Source: Chloroflexi bacterium UBA6622 (GTDB lineage: Bacteria; Chloroflexota; UBA11872). From it: a stretch of 23,830 nucleotides of DNA. Position numbers and translations under genes: made by a program. Location: the NCBI GenBank assembly GCA_002433065.1, contig DJHK01000020.1, positions 1-23,830 on the forward strand. The letters run 5' to 3'. Positions 1-7,496 of the stretch are shown here, in pieces; positions within the stretch are counted from its first letter, which is position 1, and the number at the start of each line of letters is the position of its first letter. The notes beneath the pieces were generated by a model. The model worked only from the letters and a program-made list of their open reading frames with translations. It did no database searches and was not told where the DNA came from.

Positions 1-1
1 A

Positions 2-145
2 CATGAAAAAGATGACGACCATGGGGACAAGAAAGATGACGACCATGGACATGAAAAAGATGACGACCATGGGGACAAGAAAGATGATGACCATGGACAT
101 GAAAAAGATGACGACCATGGGGACAAGAAAGATGATGACCATGGG
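2..145 (+). repeat. Three tandem 48-bp repeats inside the Asp/His-rich coding tail
   Basis: Three near-identical 48-bp units run 2-49, 50-97 and 98-145. Each is made of two related 24-bp halves, coding HEKDDDHG and DKKDDDHG. The copies differ only by single bases, such as GAC/GAT and GGA/GGG. A degenerate partial copy follows at 146-173. Such high identity suggests recent expansion by slippage or unequal recombination. Confidence 0.9.
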
Positions 146-203
146 GAAAAAAAGGGATGACGACCATGGGGACGATAGTCATGGTGGAGGTCGTGATGGA
201 TAG
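2..203 (+). CDS. C-terminal tail of an Asp/His-rich protein, probably a metal ABC transporter subunit (partial, apparent frameshift)
   Basis: The reading frame starting at base 2 enters from the left edge and encodes alternating 8-residue units HEKDDDHG and DKKDDDHG. It hits a TGA at 158-160. The same DDDHG pattern resumes one frame over and ends at TAG 201-203 with a Gly/His/Asp-rich tail. The switch lies in a homopolymer-rich stretch (four G, seven A, three G, 143-156), where removing one base restores a continuous repeat. This points to a sequencing error or a real frameshift. Asp/His-rich stretches are typical of zinc/manganese transport proteins, and the next gene 40 bp downstream is a metal permease. 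The product is therefore inferred to be the ATPase or the binding protein of the same transporter; which one cannot be told from the tail. If the TGA is real, the protein simply ends at 160. Confidence 0.5.
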   Translation, partial: MKKMTTMGTRKMTTMDMKKMTTMGTRKMMTMDMKKMTTMGTRKMMTMGKKRDDDHGDDSHGGGRDG

Positions 204-243
204 TCTCGGCGCTGTGTGGTCGCCATTGTGAAATAGGTGACGC

Positions 244-1095
244 ATGGAAGTTTTCATTGCTCTACAAACATGGTGGATTGACCCCTTTATTTCGAACGGG
301 TTCATGCGCAATGCGCTGGTGGCAGGGTTGCTGGCCGTGCTAGCGACCTCGGTCGTTGGAACCTGGGTCGTGCTGCGAGGGGTGACCTTTTTGGGTGACG
401 CATTAGCTCATGGGGTTTTGCCAGGAGTTGCGATAGCTTTTGTGATCGGGATGAATCCGACGTTGGGCGCATTTGTTGCGACTATCGCCATGGTTGGTGG
501 GATCAATCTGGTTCGGGAGCACTCGTCGCTGCCAGAGGACGTCGCTATCGGTGTGCTGTTTGTGGGGTTTTTGGCGCTGGCTGTGGTCATCATGTCGGGG
601 CATTCCGGATCATATGTTGGCGATCTGAATCGTTTCCTGTTTGGTTCGATTACTGGAGTTAACAGTGATGATTTGCGTCGGCAGGCTATTGCGGCGGCGA
701 TTTCACTTGCTGGCGTGATCGTGTTTTATCGTGCCTTTCTTGCGATGACATTTGACGAGGTACAGGCACGAATGCTGCGACTTCGGCCCCGACTTAGCCA
801 CTTCGTGCTGTTGGTCTTACTTTCGATCTCGGTCGTGGCCTCGTTCGAGACAGTAGGGAGTTTGTTGGTTTTAGGGTTCTTGATTGCGCCGCCGGCAACA
901 GCCACGCTCCTGGTCCGTGGTGTGCCTCGAATTATGGGTGTGGCGACCGTGGTTGGAGCGTTGTCCGTGGTGGTCGGGGCGCTCATCAGTTATCACAACG
1001 CAACCGCAGCCAGCGCCACCATGATGCTTGTCGCGGTGGTCATATTCTTATCGACTGTTGCTGTTCGGGCGATCTGGAACAGTGTTCGAAATTGA
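244..1095 (+). CDS. ABC-3 family metal (Zn/Mn) transporter permease
   Basis: This 283-residue integral membrane protein has about eight or nine hydrophobic segments spread over its whole length. It carries the family signature FLGDALAHGVLPGVA at about residues 49-63, typical of ZnuB/MntB/TroC permeases, and a late segment SLLVLGFLIAPPATA near residue 205. It forms the membrane channel of a high-affinity zinc or manganese importer, working with an ATPase and a solute-binding protein. Length is normal for the family. The ATG at 244 has an AGGTGA ribosome site at 234-239. It follows the Asp/His-rich tail by 40 bp and is probably last in that operon, since the next gene faces it. Zn versus Mn specificity cannot be decided here, so no symbol is given. 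Confidence 0.93.
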   Translation: MEVFIALQTWWIDPFISNGFMRNALVAGLLAVLATSVVGTWVVLRGVTFLGDALAHGVLPGVAIAFVIGMNPTLGAFVATIAMVGGINLVREHSSLPEDVAIGVLFVGFLALAVVIMSGHSGSYVGDLNRFLFGSITGVNSDDLRRQAIAAAISLAGVIVFYRAFLAMTFDEVQARMLRLRPRLSHFVLLVLLSISVVASFETVGSLLVLGFLIAPPATATLLVRGVPRIMGVATVVGALSVVVGALISYHNATAASATMMLVAVVIFLSTVAVRAIWNSVRN

Positions 1096-1100
1096 CGGGG

Positions 1101-1126
1101 GACCTCCAGCTACCTCTCTTGAGGTC
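1101..1126. terminator. Possible bidirectional hairpin between convergent genes
   Basis: GACCTC at 1101-1106 and GAGGTC at 1121-1126 form a 6-bp inverted repeat with a 14-nt loop, between the permease stop and the end of the convergent DCC-family gene. No T-tract follows on either strand, so this is a weak candidate. Confidence 0.25.
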
Positions 1127-1541
1127 TGTTGTGGACCGGACATGTTTCGTCTGTGCATCGACCGGTGATACGAAGCCGGTTTTTTGCAAAGAGGTGGTAT
1201 CCCAGGTTTAGGATCTGGGAGATCCCCGGTAGTCGTGTGAGGGCTACGACTGGACCAAACCCAATGGCGCTGTACAGCTCTCGGAAGACTTCGATGCCTT
1301 CCACAATGGTTCCGTCTGGTCGACGTCCATGAATGCGATCCATCAAGTTGTTCCAGCTTATGCCAACCGAATCCTCGTCGAAATGCTCAGAAGATATGTC
1401 GGTGAATTTGATCTTCCGGTGCTTGTCTCGACGTTGAAGCATTCGGATTTCACGCATGCACAAGGGACACTCGCCATCGAAGAAGACTTCTATTGCGAAG
1501 TTTGAACGCGGGCTACTAGCTGCGGGCACGGGGCGACTCAC
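1110..1541 (-). CDS. DCC-family thiol-disulfide oxidoreductase-like protein (DUF393)
   Basis: The protein carries the DUF393 signature VFFDGECPLC with its CxxC pair (Cys25 and Cys28) close to the N-terminus, followed by helical sequence and a late arginine-rich segment. Family members are small soluble proteins with a predicted thioredoxin-like fold; their substrates are unknown. The chosen GTG start at 1541 has GGAG at 1550-1547 with 5-nt spacing. A second GTG at 1547 would add two residues. It is the last gene of a three-gene operon, 38 bp after the SRPBCC gene, and ends facing the metal permease. The length, 143 aa, is normal for the family. The residues ending ETCPVHN include another Cys and a His near the C-terminus. 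Confidence 0.85.
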   Translation of the reverse strand: MSRPVPAASSPRSNFAIEVFFDGECPLCMREIRMLQRRDKHRKIKFTDISSEHFDEDSVGISWNNLMDRIHGRRPDGTIVEGIEVFRELYSAIGFGPVVALTRLPGISQILNLGYHLFAKNRLRITGRCTDETCPVHNRPQER

Positions 1542-1579
1542 AAGCACTCCGTCGTTGAGGAATGCTTGGCGATATGTCC

Positions 1580-2065
1580 TTATGGACCAGACGTCGAACG
1601 CTCGAGCAGATCGCGGACCCGGTCGTGACGGAAGTCAAAAATCTTTTGGAGGGTTCGTTCGACCCAGATCGCGTGGGCGGCTTGTCCGAGCAGGCCCAGC
1701 GGTTCCTTGTACTCGACAAGATCTCGAACCATGGTCGCGGTTCCGTGTGATTCAAACTCGTGAGTGTGGCGCCAGAACGAGAACGGGCCGTGCTCCTGTT
1801 CGTCGATGAATCTCGTGCCAGGGGTCCACTCAGTGATTCGTGTTCGCCAGTGGATAGGGATATGAAAGAGGGACAGCGAATATTCAATTTGTGTTCCTGT
1901 TCTCATCACGATTGGCAGGGTAGAACGTATCTGAAAATTCAGGAATGCAGGGGTAATTACTTCCAGATTTGATGCGTTCGCGAAAAAATCGAAGGTTTGA
2001 GACAGCGGGGCTTGTATTACCTGAGTTCGTTCGAGTTGATGGAGCGGGTGACGATGAGTTTTCAC
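1580..2065 (-). CDS. SRPBCC (START/cyclase-like) ligand-binding protein
   Basis: The 161-residue sequence matches the SRPBCC pattern of small proteins with a deep hydrophobic pocket. It has an opening strand (ERTQVIQAPLSQTFDFFANA), then NLEVITPAF, a central WRTRITEWTPGTRFIDEQ and a C-terminal helix rich in Arg/Phe. Two starts are possible. ATG at 2080 would give a 19-bp overlap with the upstream gene. GTG at 2065-2063 overlaps its TGA (2064-2062) as GTGA, a common coupling arrangement, and gives a start MKTH that fits relatives better. Neither has a strong ribosome site. It is second in the TIM-barrel/SRPBCC/DCC operon. The ligand is unknown; in other bacteria such proteins often sit beside SDR epimerases or DUF393 proteins. 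Confidence 0.78.
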   Translation of the reverse strand: MKTHRHPLHQLERTQVIQAPLSQTFDFFANASNLEVITPAFLNFQIRSTLPIVMRTGTQIEYSLSLFHIPIHWRTRITEWTPGTRFIDEQEHGPFSFWRHTHEFESHGTATMVRDLVEYKEPLGLLGQAAHAIWVERTLQKIFDFRHDRVRDLLERSTSGP

Positions 2066-2952
2066 GTAAGCTCGAGCCATCTGGTGAGCGTGTCAAATTC
2101 ACGTCGCGCCAGTTCGCATCCGCTTGCCATTCCTGGTCCGGTCTCAGACTCAACAATCAGGTGTCCCTCATAACCACGCTGGCGTAGCTCCGTCAGGATG
2201 GACGGCCATGGCACGTGCCCCGTGCCCAGAGATCGCTTGGCAAACCAGGATGGCCCGACGCGTTGTTGAGGAGGAGAAATATTTTTTATCCACTTGCCAA
2301 TATGGCGACGATAGTCGCGGTATGGATACGCGGAGGCGTCGTCGTGCGTGGTTATGGCGTGGTCTTTCACGTGGACATGTAGTAAGTGGTCCCATATGGG
2401 AGCAATCGCCGAGGCCCCGAATGGCTCTGGAGTTTGTAGGAGATTGGCTGGATCAAGGATTAGTCCGATGGCTTCATGATCAACAGTGTTGAGCAGACGA
2501 TTAGCGCCATGGCTCGACTCGGCCAGCGTTCCATGATGCATTTCGATGGCAACTTTCACGCCGAGGTCACTTGCTGCGTTTGCGCACCACCGCAGATGAC
2601 GGGCGGCACGATCCCAATGCTGCGGTTCTGCGTCTTGGGCGGAAATCCATCCAGGCCAGATCCGGACACTTTGGGCGTTTAGATTGGATGCCCAGCGAAA
2701 ATAGCGATGTGCGAGTCTCCGTTCTGAAGTTGCTGCATCCTCATTGAGAAGCGCGAAATTTCCCGTGTGTGAGGCGATGTTCACGATCTCAATATCGTTG
2801 AAGACCTCAGCCACTTGCTGGACATAGGAGTCTTTGGCCGTAGGGGGGAGTTGATGGTTGGTGCCACGCAGTTCGATGGCCATGTAGCCAATCTTGCGTG
2901 CGGCCGATGCGAAGTCAGCGATCGGCTGATGGTCGAAAAGCAGGCCGGACAA
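2062..2952 (-). CDS. Sugar phosphate isomerase/epimerase-like TIM-barrel protein
   Basis: This is a xylose-isomerase-like TIM barrel (AP endonuclease family 2 fold) of 296 residues. Visible candidate metal ligands are Glu137 (VAIEMHHG), Asp167 (GLILDPAN), His194 (LLHVHVKDH) and Glu268/Glu270 (LIVESETG), one near the end of each expected strand. Such proteins isomerise or epimerise sugars, inositols or hydroxyacids; the substrate is not predictable. The first standard start in frame is TTG at 2952, which has no close ribosome site. An in-frame ATA at 2964 has AAGGA (2977-2973) 8 nt ahead and would give the N-terminus NIALSGLLFDH expected of relatives, so the true start may be non-standard. It heads a three-gene minus-strand operon. 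Confidence 0.85.
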   Translation of the reverse strand: MSGLLFDHQPIADFASAARKIGYMAIELRGTNHQLPPTAKDSYVQQVAEVFNDIEIVNIASHTGNFALLNEDAATSERRLAHRYFRWASNLNAQSVRIWPGWISAQDAEPQHWDRAARHLRWCANAASDLGVKVAIEMHHGTLAESSHGANRLLNTVDHEAIGLILDPANLLQTPEPFGASAIAPIWDHLLHVHVKDHAITTHDDASAYPYRDYRRHIGKWIKNISPPQQRVGPSWFAKRSLGTGHVPWPSILTELRQRGYEGHLIVESETGPGMASGCELARREFDTLTRWLELT

Positions 2953-2975
2953 CGCGATGTTTATTGGACCAGTCC

Positions 2976-2989
2976 TTGTTGCGTAACAA
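2976..2989. promoter_or_regulatory. Operator-like palindrome TTGTT-GCGT-AACAA
   Basis: Arms TTGTT (2976-2980) and AACAA (2985-2989) flank GCGT, just upstream of the TIM-barrel gene and touching its likely ribosome site. The location in a divergent promoter region suits a repressor site, but the arms are short. Confidence 0.3.
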
Positions 2990-3139
2990 TCATTATTTGT
3001 TTAGGTGAGAGGAAAAATAGAGAGAGATGTCGACTTGTACCGTTGTGGTGCTGTCCTCCGCATGTCCGCTAAACAAGCAAGCGTTCGTGTCGGTACTCTT
3101 TTGTAACACGTTTTAGGTTCTGGTTTTGGGAGCGAACGT

Positions 3140-3952
3140 TTGCGACTGGCTCATCGGGATCAATGGTGGAGTCGATCACGAGTGGTCAGCCGACGGACCC
3201 TGTTGGTCGGAGGTGTTGGTGTATCGACGATGCTCACGGCATGTGAGGACCCCCCTCCGGCCCCTCAGCTGCCTTCCGAAGAATCGATAGTTGGCGATAT
3301 TACGTACCGAACATCCGACGGATTTCAAATTGTTGCGACCTTTACACCGCCGGAGGACGTACAGCCACCGTGGCCTGTAGTGGTTCTGCTCCATCAATTT
3401 CAAGGAACCCGTGCCCAGTGGAACGGGATCACACCGGATTTGTTGGCAGCCGGTTTTGCTGTGCTGGCGCCCGACGCTCGAGCCCATGGGCAAAGCATCG
3501 GTCGTTGGAATGCGAGCGGTGATCTTGAGGTTACGCTGGATCGTGCAGGGATGCTCGGCCAGTGGGTGCGGGATGTTAAGGCTGCGTTTGACTGGCTTAA
3601 CTTGCGAACAGACATTGACAGCGAGCGATTGCATGTCGGCGGAGTGAGCGCGGGAGCTAATGCGGCTTGGGTTGCGACCGGTGCCCAGTTGCCGGTTCGA
3701 CGTGCGGTTGCGGTGAGTCCAAGGTTTGACACGCGAGGTTTGCTGCTGGGTAATGAGATCCAGAACTTTAAACCGTTCGGCGTACTATTTCAGACTGATG
3801 AAACCGAGGCGTTACAGGCGCAGGCCCTCTTTGGTCGGACAGAGGAACCACGACATATTGAGGTGTACGACGCATTTGGGCATGGAATGGATCTTCTTGA
3901 TGACCGAAGGGCTCGTCGAGACTTCGTCGCTTGGTTTTCTGATACGCCCTAG
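3140..3952 (+). CDS. Exported alpha/beta hydrolase lipoprotein (dienelactone-hydrolase-like)
   Basis: The N-terminus has a twin-arginine-like signal (SRRTLLVGGVGVS) ending in a lipobox, LTAC with Cys35. The protein is therefore predicted to be exported, perhaps by Tat, and anchored as a lipoprotein. The mature part is an alpha/beta hydrolase: HQFQGTRAQW forms the oxyanion region, Ser170 sits in GVSAG, Asp220 in FQTDE and His248 in FGHGMD, a complete Ser-Asp-His triad. It probably cleaves an ester or similar bond outside the cytoplasm; the substrate is unknown. The TTG start at 3140 is supported by GGGAG at 3128-3132 with 7-nt spacing; a GTG at 3182 directly before the RR motif is an alternative. 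It stands alone, divergent from the TIM-barrel operon and convergent with nrdJ. Confidence 0.85.
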   Translation: MRLAHRDQWWSRSRVVSRRTLLVGGVGVSTMLTACEDPPPAPQLPSEESIVGDITYRTSDGFQIVATFTPPEDVQPPWPVVVLLHQFQGTRAQWNGITPDLLAAGFAVLAPDARAHGQSIGRWNASGDLEVTLDRAGMLGQWVRDVKAAFDWLNLRTDIDSERLHVGGVSAGANAAWVATGAQLPVRRAVAVSPRFDTRGLLLGNEIQNFKPFGVLFQTDETEALQAQALFGRTEEPRHIEVYDAFGHGMDLLDDRRARRDFVAWFSDTP

Positions 3953-3998
3953 CGTCGATACAGCGAACAAGAGCGAGATGAAGGGCTTTGGTTGGTCG

Positions 3999-6671
3999 CT
4001 ATCCGCATTCGCTGTAGCCGCAGCCAGGACTCAGGCATTTCACACAACCTTCGGCGTAGCTCAGTTGATGACCATGACAATCCGGGCATGCGCCAACAAA
4101 CGCTTGGTCACCGGCTGATCCTGACGCATAAGCTGCTTGTGGGCTGGCGCCGTTTGATGAGGCGCCGTTGGTTGGCACCGGCGTTGCTACATCAACAGGA
4201 GTATCTTGAGATGGGGCATAGGTCCCCTCACCTTGAAGATCTACCATTGGGACGAAATCCGTGGTTTGGATGTTGAATTGCATCGCAAGTGCTTGGGATA
4301 TTCCATCCCCACATGAGTGCACGCGGTTCTCGCCAAATCCGGCTGGTCGATGGCAGGTAATTCCACGCAAGTGTTCCTGTACTTGGTCAGCTGGAACTCC
4401 GGATCGGAGGGCTAGTGAGGCAAGCCGACCGATGGCTTCTGTTTGTGCGGCGGCGCAGCCTCCGGCTTTCCCTAAGGCGGCAAAGGTTTCGAAGGGCTGA
4501 CCCTGCTCGTCTTCGTTGATAGTGACAAACAAGGGCCCACACCCAGTTCGAATACGTGTGGTTGTACCGTGGACCAAGTCGGGACGTTTGCGTTCAACAG
4601 CAGGAGCGACGGGAAGGTTGTCTCGATCGGCGTATGCCAGGTCATTCTTATCAAGACCACTGTTTTCTATATTGACGGAGATCGGGTCTTCGGTGGCTTC
4701 GGCATGTCCATTTATCGCGGCATTATGCAGGTCTGCTGCAGGGGCAGTTGCTGAGCCGTTTGTCGGCACGGCAGTTTCGGTGCTGTGTTCCTGCGGGGTT
4801 TCGTTTGATTCACGGCGCGTCGAATCACCACTGTTACTGGTTGTCAGGACTTGGAGGTCACGACTGCCATCACGATATACCGTCACACCCTTGCATCCGG
4901 CCTCATACGCCATCCAGTAGCCGGCGTCTACGTCCGCACGGGTAGCCTCATGCGGGAAGTTAATGGTCTTCGAGACAGCGTTTTCGGTGTGTGCCTGAAA
5001 CGAACTTTGTACTCGGATGTGCCATTCGGGTGAAACATCGTGGGCGGTCACGAATATTTTGCTCGCGTCCGCAGGGACGTGTGCGAGTACTTTGCGAGCC
5101 TCATCTGGTGTGGCTTCAGTGATTCGCAGGCTCCCGTGATTTGTCTCAATCGCATCAACAAGATCGTCGCTGAAGAAACCCTGCTCACGAGCGTACTGTT
5201 CAAATAACGGATTCACGTATCGAAGAGAGGTAGCCGTATTGTCATCGCTGTCTCGCATGACGTTCTTCCAAAAGATCAGCGCGAACAATGGCTCAATGCC
5301 GCTCGACGCGTCGGCGATCATGCTAATGGTCCCGGTTGGGGCTATGGTGGTGACGGTGGCATTACGTCGTTCTCGATCACCCTTCCGATCCCACGCAGAG
5401 TTTTTGAAATTAGGGAATGCTCCTCGTGCTGCTGCAAGTCCTTCGGAAGCCCGGCAGGCTTCGTTGTTGATGAATTCCATTACTTGGTTGCCTAAGATTT
5501 CGGCTTCAGGACTGTCATAGGCAATCTTGAGTGAGAAGAGCATGTCAGCCCATCCCATTACCCCGAGGCCAACCCGACGATTGCCGTGTTTGACGATGGC
5601 ATCAATCTCTTCGAGCGGGAAATTAGAAGCTTCGACCATATCGTCGAGAAACCGTATTGATAGATGTACATCGTGTCGCAAGGCATCCCAGTCGATTCCG
5701 GTGAGCTCTTCATTTAGATGCCAGTTCAGATTAAGGCTGCCGAGTACACAGGCTTCGTACGGCAGCAGCGGTTGCTCACCACAGGGGTTTGTGGTGTCTT
5801 GTGGCGCCACTTCGGGGGTTGGGTTCGTTCGTTCTAGTCGATCAAGGAAGATCATGCCCGGCTCGCCGTTGAGCCAAGCTCCTTCGACTAGCTTCTCCCA
5901 GACATCGCGTGCAGGTAATCGTTGTGGATTTCCGGAAGGGTCGTGATATACGTCGCCGGTACGAGGATTAATGAGGTCGTACTCAGCACCCTGTTTCACA
6001 GCTTGCATAAAAGCATCCGTGATACCAACGGAGATATTGAAGTTGGCGATCCGTCCGTCTTCAGTTTTACAGGAAAGGAATTCCAAGATATCGGGGTGAT
6101 CCACATTCAGAATTCCCATGTTGGCACCTCGACGGGTGCCTCCTTGCTTGATCTCTCCGCAGGAGAAATCAATCATTGACATGAAGCTAATTGGGCCACT
6201 AGCCACGCCGCCTGAGCTCCGAACAAAGTCTCCCCTGGGACGAATTTTGGAGAAGTTGAATCCTGTGCCCCCGCCGCTTTGGTGGATGATTGCGGCGTTC
6301 ATATCGGTGGTCTTGATGCTTCGGAGATCATCGTCGATTGGCAACACAAAGCAGGCTGCCATCTGCGCATACCCCTCAGGTTTTCCCGAATTCATCAGGC
6401 ATGGACTATTAGGAATGAACCGAAGTCCACGAACCAGACCGTACATGGAATCTACAAGCTCGGTGTGGCCTGATTTGTCTACCCAGCCGCGCTCGAGCTC
6501 TACGTCAACGACACCGCGCACGACCCGGTTAAAGAAGCCATCGACATCCTCTGTGGGATGGTCGATCCGATCTTTAAGGAAATAGCGTTTCTGCAGTACA
6601 GCAAGCGCATTGGAGGAAACTTCTGGATATTCGCTTTTTGCACTTGGCCCTCCACTCGCTGTATCGCTCAT
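3999..6671 (-). CDS. nrdJ: Adenosylcobalamin-dependent ribonucleoside-diphosphate reductase (class II)
   Basis: This 890-aa protein makes deoxyribonucleotides using a cobalamin-generated thiyl radical. The catalytic set is complete. The redox cysteines are Cys107 (AACFVLP) and Cys308 (EACVLGSLNLN); Asn295, Cys297 and Glu299 lie in the finger loop TNPCGEQPLLPYE. A TSCPD domain (RTGCGPLFVTINED onward) lies in the C-terminal quarter. The last 32 residues form a zinc ribbon with CPDC, CVKC and a final CGYSECG, the cysteine arm that re-reduces the active site. The ATG at 6671 has a near-perfect AAAGGAG 6 nt upstream. The frame is open to 6752, but that extension lacks family similarity. It lies 101 bp after a small gene on the same strand, probably under the promoter at 7274-7302. 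Confidence 0.97.
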   Translation of the reverse strand: MSDTASGGPSAKSEYPEVSSNALAVLQKRYFLKDRIDHPTEDVDGFFNRVVRGVVDVELERGWVDKSGHTELVDSMYGLVRGLRFIPNSPCLMNSGKPEGYAQMAACFVLPIDDDLRSIKTTDMNAAIIHQSGGGTGFNFSKIRPRGDFVRSSGGVASGPISFMSMIDFSCGEIKQGGTRRGANMGILNVDHPDILEFLSCKTEDGRIANFNISVGITDAFMQAVKQGAEYDLINPRTGDVYHDPSGNPQRLPARDVWEKLVEGAWLNGEPGMIFLDRLERTNPTPEVAPQDTTNPCGEQPLLPYEACVLGSLNLNWHLNEELTGIDWDALRHDVHLSIRFLDDMVEASNFPLEEIDAIVKHGNRRVGLGVMGWADMLFSLKIAYDSPEAEILGNQVMEFINNEACRASEGLAAARGAFPNFKNSAWDRKGDRERRNATVTTIAPTGTISMIADASSGIEPLFALIFWKNVMRDSDDNTATSLRYVNPLFEQYAREQGFFSDDLVDAIETNHGSLRITEATPDEARKVLAHVPADASKIFVTAHDVSPEWHIRVQSSFQAHTENAVSKTINFPHEATRADVDAGYWMAYEAGCKGVTVYRDGSRDLQVLTTSNSGDSTRRESNETPQEHSTETAVPTNGSATAPAADLHNAAINGHAEATEDPISVNIENSGLDKNDLAYADRDNLPVAPAVERKRPDLVHGTTTRIRTGCGPLFVTINEDEQGQPFETFAALGKAGGCAAAQTEAIGRLASLALRSGVPADQVQEHLRGITCHRPAGFGENRVHSCGDGISQALAMQFNIQTTDFVPMVDLQGEGTYAPSQDTPVDVATPVPTNGASSNGASPQAAYASGSAGDQAFVGACPDCHGHQLSYAEGCVKCLSPGCGYSECG

Positions 6672-6772
6672 GCTGATCTCCTTTCTAGCCAGCTTGTTTT
6701 TCGTTGGATTCGGATACTTCCTTCTGCTGGGACGACAATGCGCCGTATCCACTCATATTTGGGACACGACGC

Positions 6773-7120
6773 TTAGGCGTACCGGGTTCTTGTTGGGACT
6801 GAGAATCGATAACTCGGTCGCCACCCCCCCCATGTGGTGGATGGGACCTCTACGAGAGATCCATCTTGCGTATTACCTTTGTCAAGCTGTGTTCGAATTT
6901 GACCTAGGCCTTCGCGCACAAGTGATTCATTAGCACCCCATGTGCTTGCCGATTCGTGCGGAAATGCTACTCCCATTGAAAATTCGCTGTCTGCTCCTCG
7001 GACACCGAACAGCACCAGATCATACGCACCTGTGGAAGGAATAATATGGACAAAGTCGATGGCAAACTTCCGACCATCACGAGTCCGGTACATCTCACCG
7101 AGCAGCTTGATCACTGCCAC
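6773..7120 (-). CDS. Small protein of unknown function upstream of nrdJ
   Basis: I do not recognise this 115-residue protein. The GTG start at 7120 is backed by a strong AAGGAG site at 7130-7125, which makes it a convincing gene. The N-terminal half alternates hydrophobic residues in a strand-rich pattern (KFAIDFVHIIP, AYDLVLFGV). A polar helix follows at about residues 65-80 (NESLVREGLGQIRTQL), then a Trp/Tyr/Arg-rich tail. There are no cysteines, no signal peptide and no membrane segment, so it is predicted to be a soluble cytoplasmic protein. It is the first gene after the promoter at 7274-7302 and precedes nrdJ by 101 bp. Co-transcription with nrdJ is likely; a role in nucleotide reduction is only a guess. 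Confidence 0.75.
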   Translation of the reverse strand: MAVIKLLGEMYRTRDGRKFAIDFVHIIPSTGAYDLVLFGVRGADSEFSMGVAFPHESASTWGANESLVREGLGQIRTQLDKGNTQDGSLVEVPSTTWGGWRPSYRFSVPTRTRYA

Positions 7121-7273
7121 AGTTCTCCTTCAGCACATGAACGATTTTTCCTGCTCCCTAGACTTCAGGCGCGTTCTCTAACCTTCCGTCCATCCCTACC
7201 GTACGATCGCCTATGACCTCAGCTCATTCGGGAGCAGCTAGGTGAATCTGGGACCATATGTAGTAGGTCTTGG

Positions 7274-7302
7274 ATCCTACGGCACTCCATTTTGGGTGTC
7301 AA
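7274..7302 (-). promoter_or_regulatory. Strong sigma-70 promoter for the nrdJ operon
   Basis: On the minus strand a perfect TTGACA (7302-7297), a 17-nt spacer and TAGGAT (7279-7274) form a near-consensus promoter. Transcription would begin near 7267, leaving a leader of about 147 nt before the GTG at 7120. Nothing else starts in the 376-bp gap 7121-7496. I saw no cobalamin-riboswitch B12 box and no NrdR-box pair. The gap also holds purine-rich sequence around 7360-7390 without visible meaning. Confidence 0.7.
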
Positions 7303-7496
7303 TCGCCCTTTATTGACCCATGTGGATGACCCGTTTGGTTTTTGTTTGGATCGGATTTGGAAGGAGGGAGGGAGGAAATTAGGGGCGGTTAAACCGAGAA
7401 AAAAGCCTCAAAAGATGAGAGTTCTGTCATTTGGAAATCTGTCACAAATCACGATGCACAGGTTATTCACATGAAATCAACATGGTCATTAACAGG

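Noticed and set aside
3..203. Met/Thr-rich 66-residue frame across the left-edge repeats
   Set aside because: It is the shifted reading of the Asp/His repeats. Only its last part (after the homopolymer) looks like protein, and that continues the other frame's pattern.
1..203. CRISPR array at the left edge
   Set aside because: The units are contiguous coding repeats in multiples of three without unique spacers.
6672..6752. 27-residue N-terminal extension of NrdJ
   Set aside because: The AAAGGAG site fits the ATG at 6671, and the extension has no family-like sequence.
7121..7267. Cobalamin riboswitch upstream of nrdJ
   Set aside because: Expected from the enzyme's cofactor, but no recognisable B12 box was found by eye. 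It is kept only as an unexplained leader.
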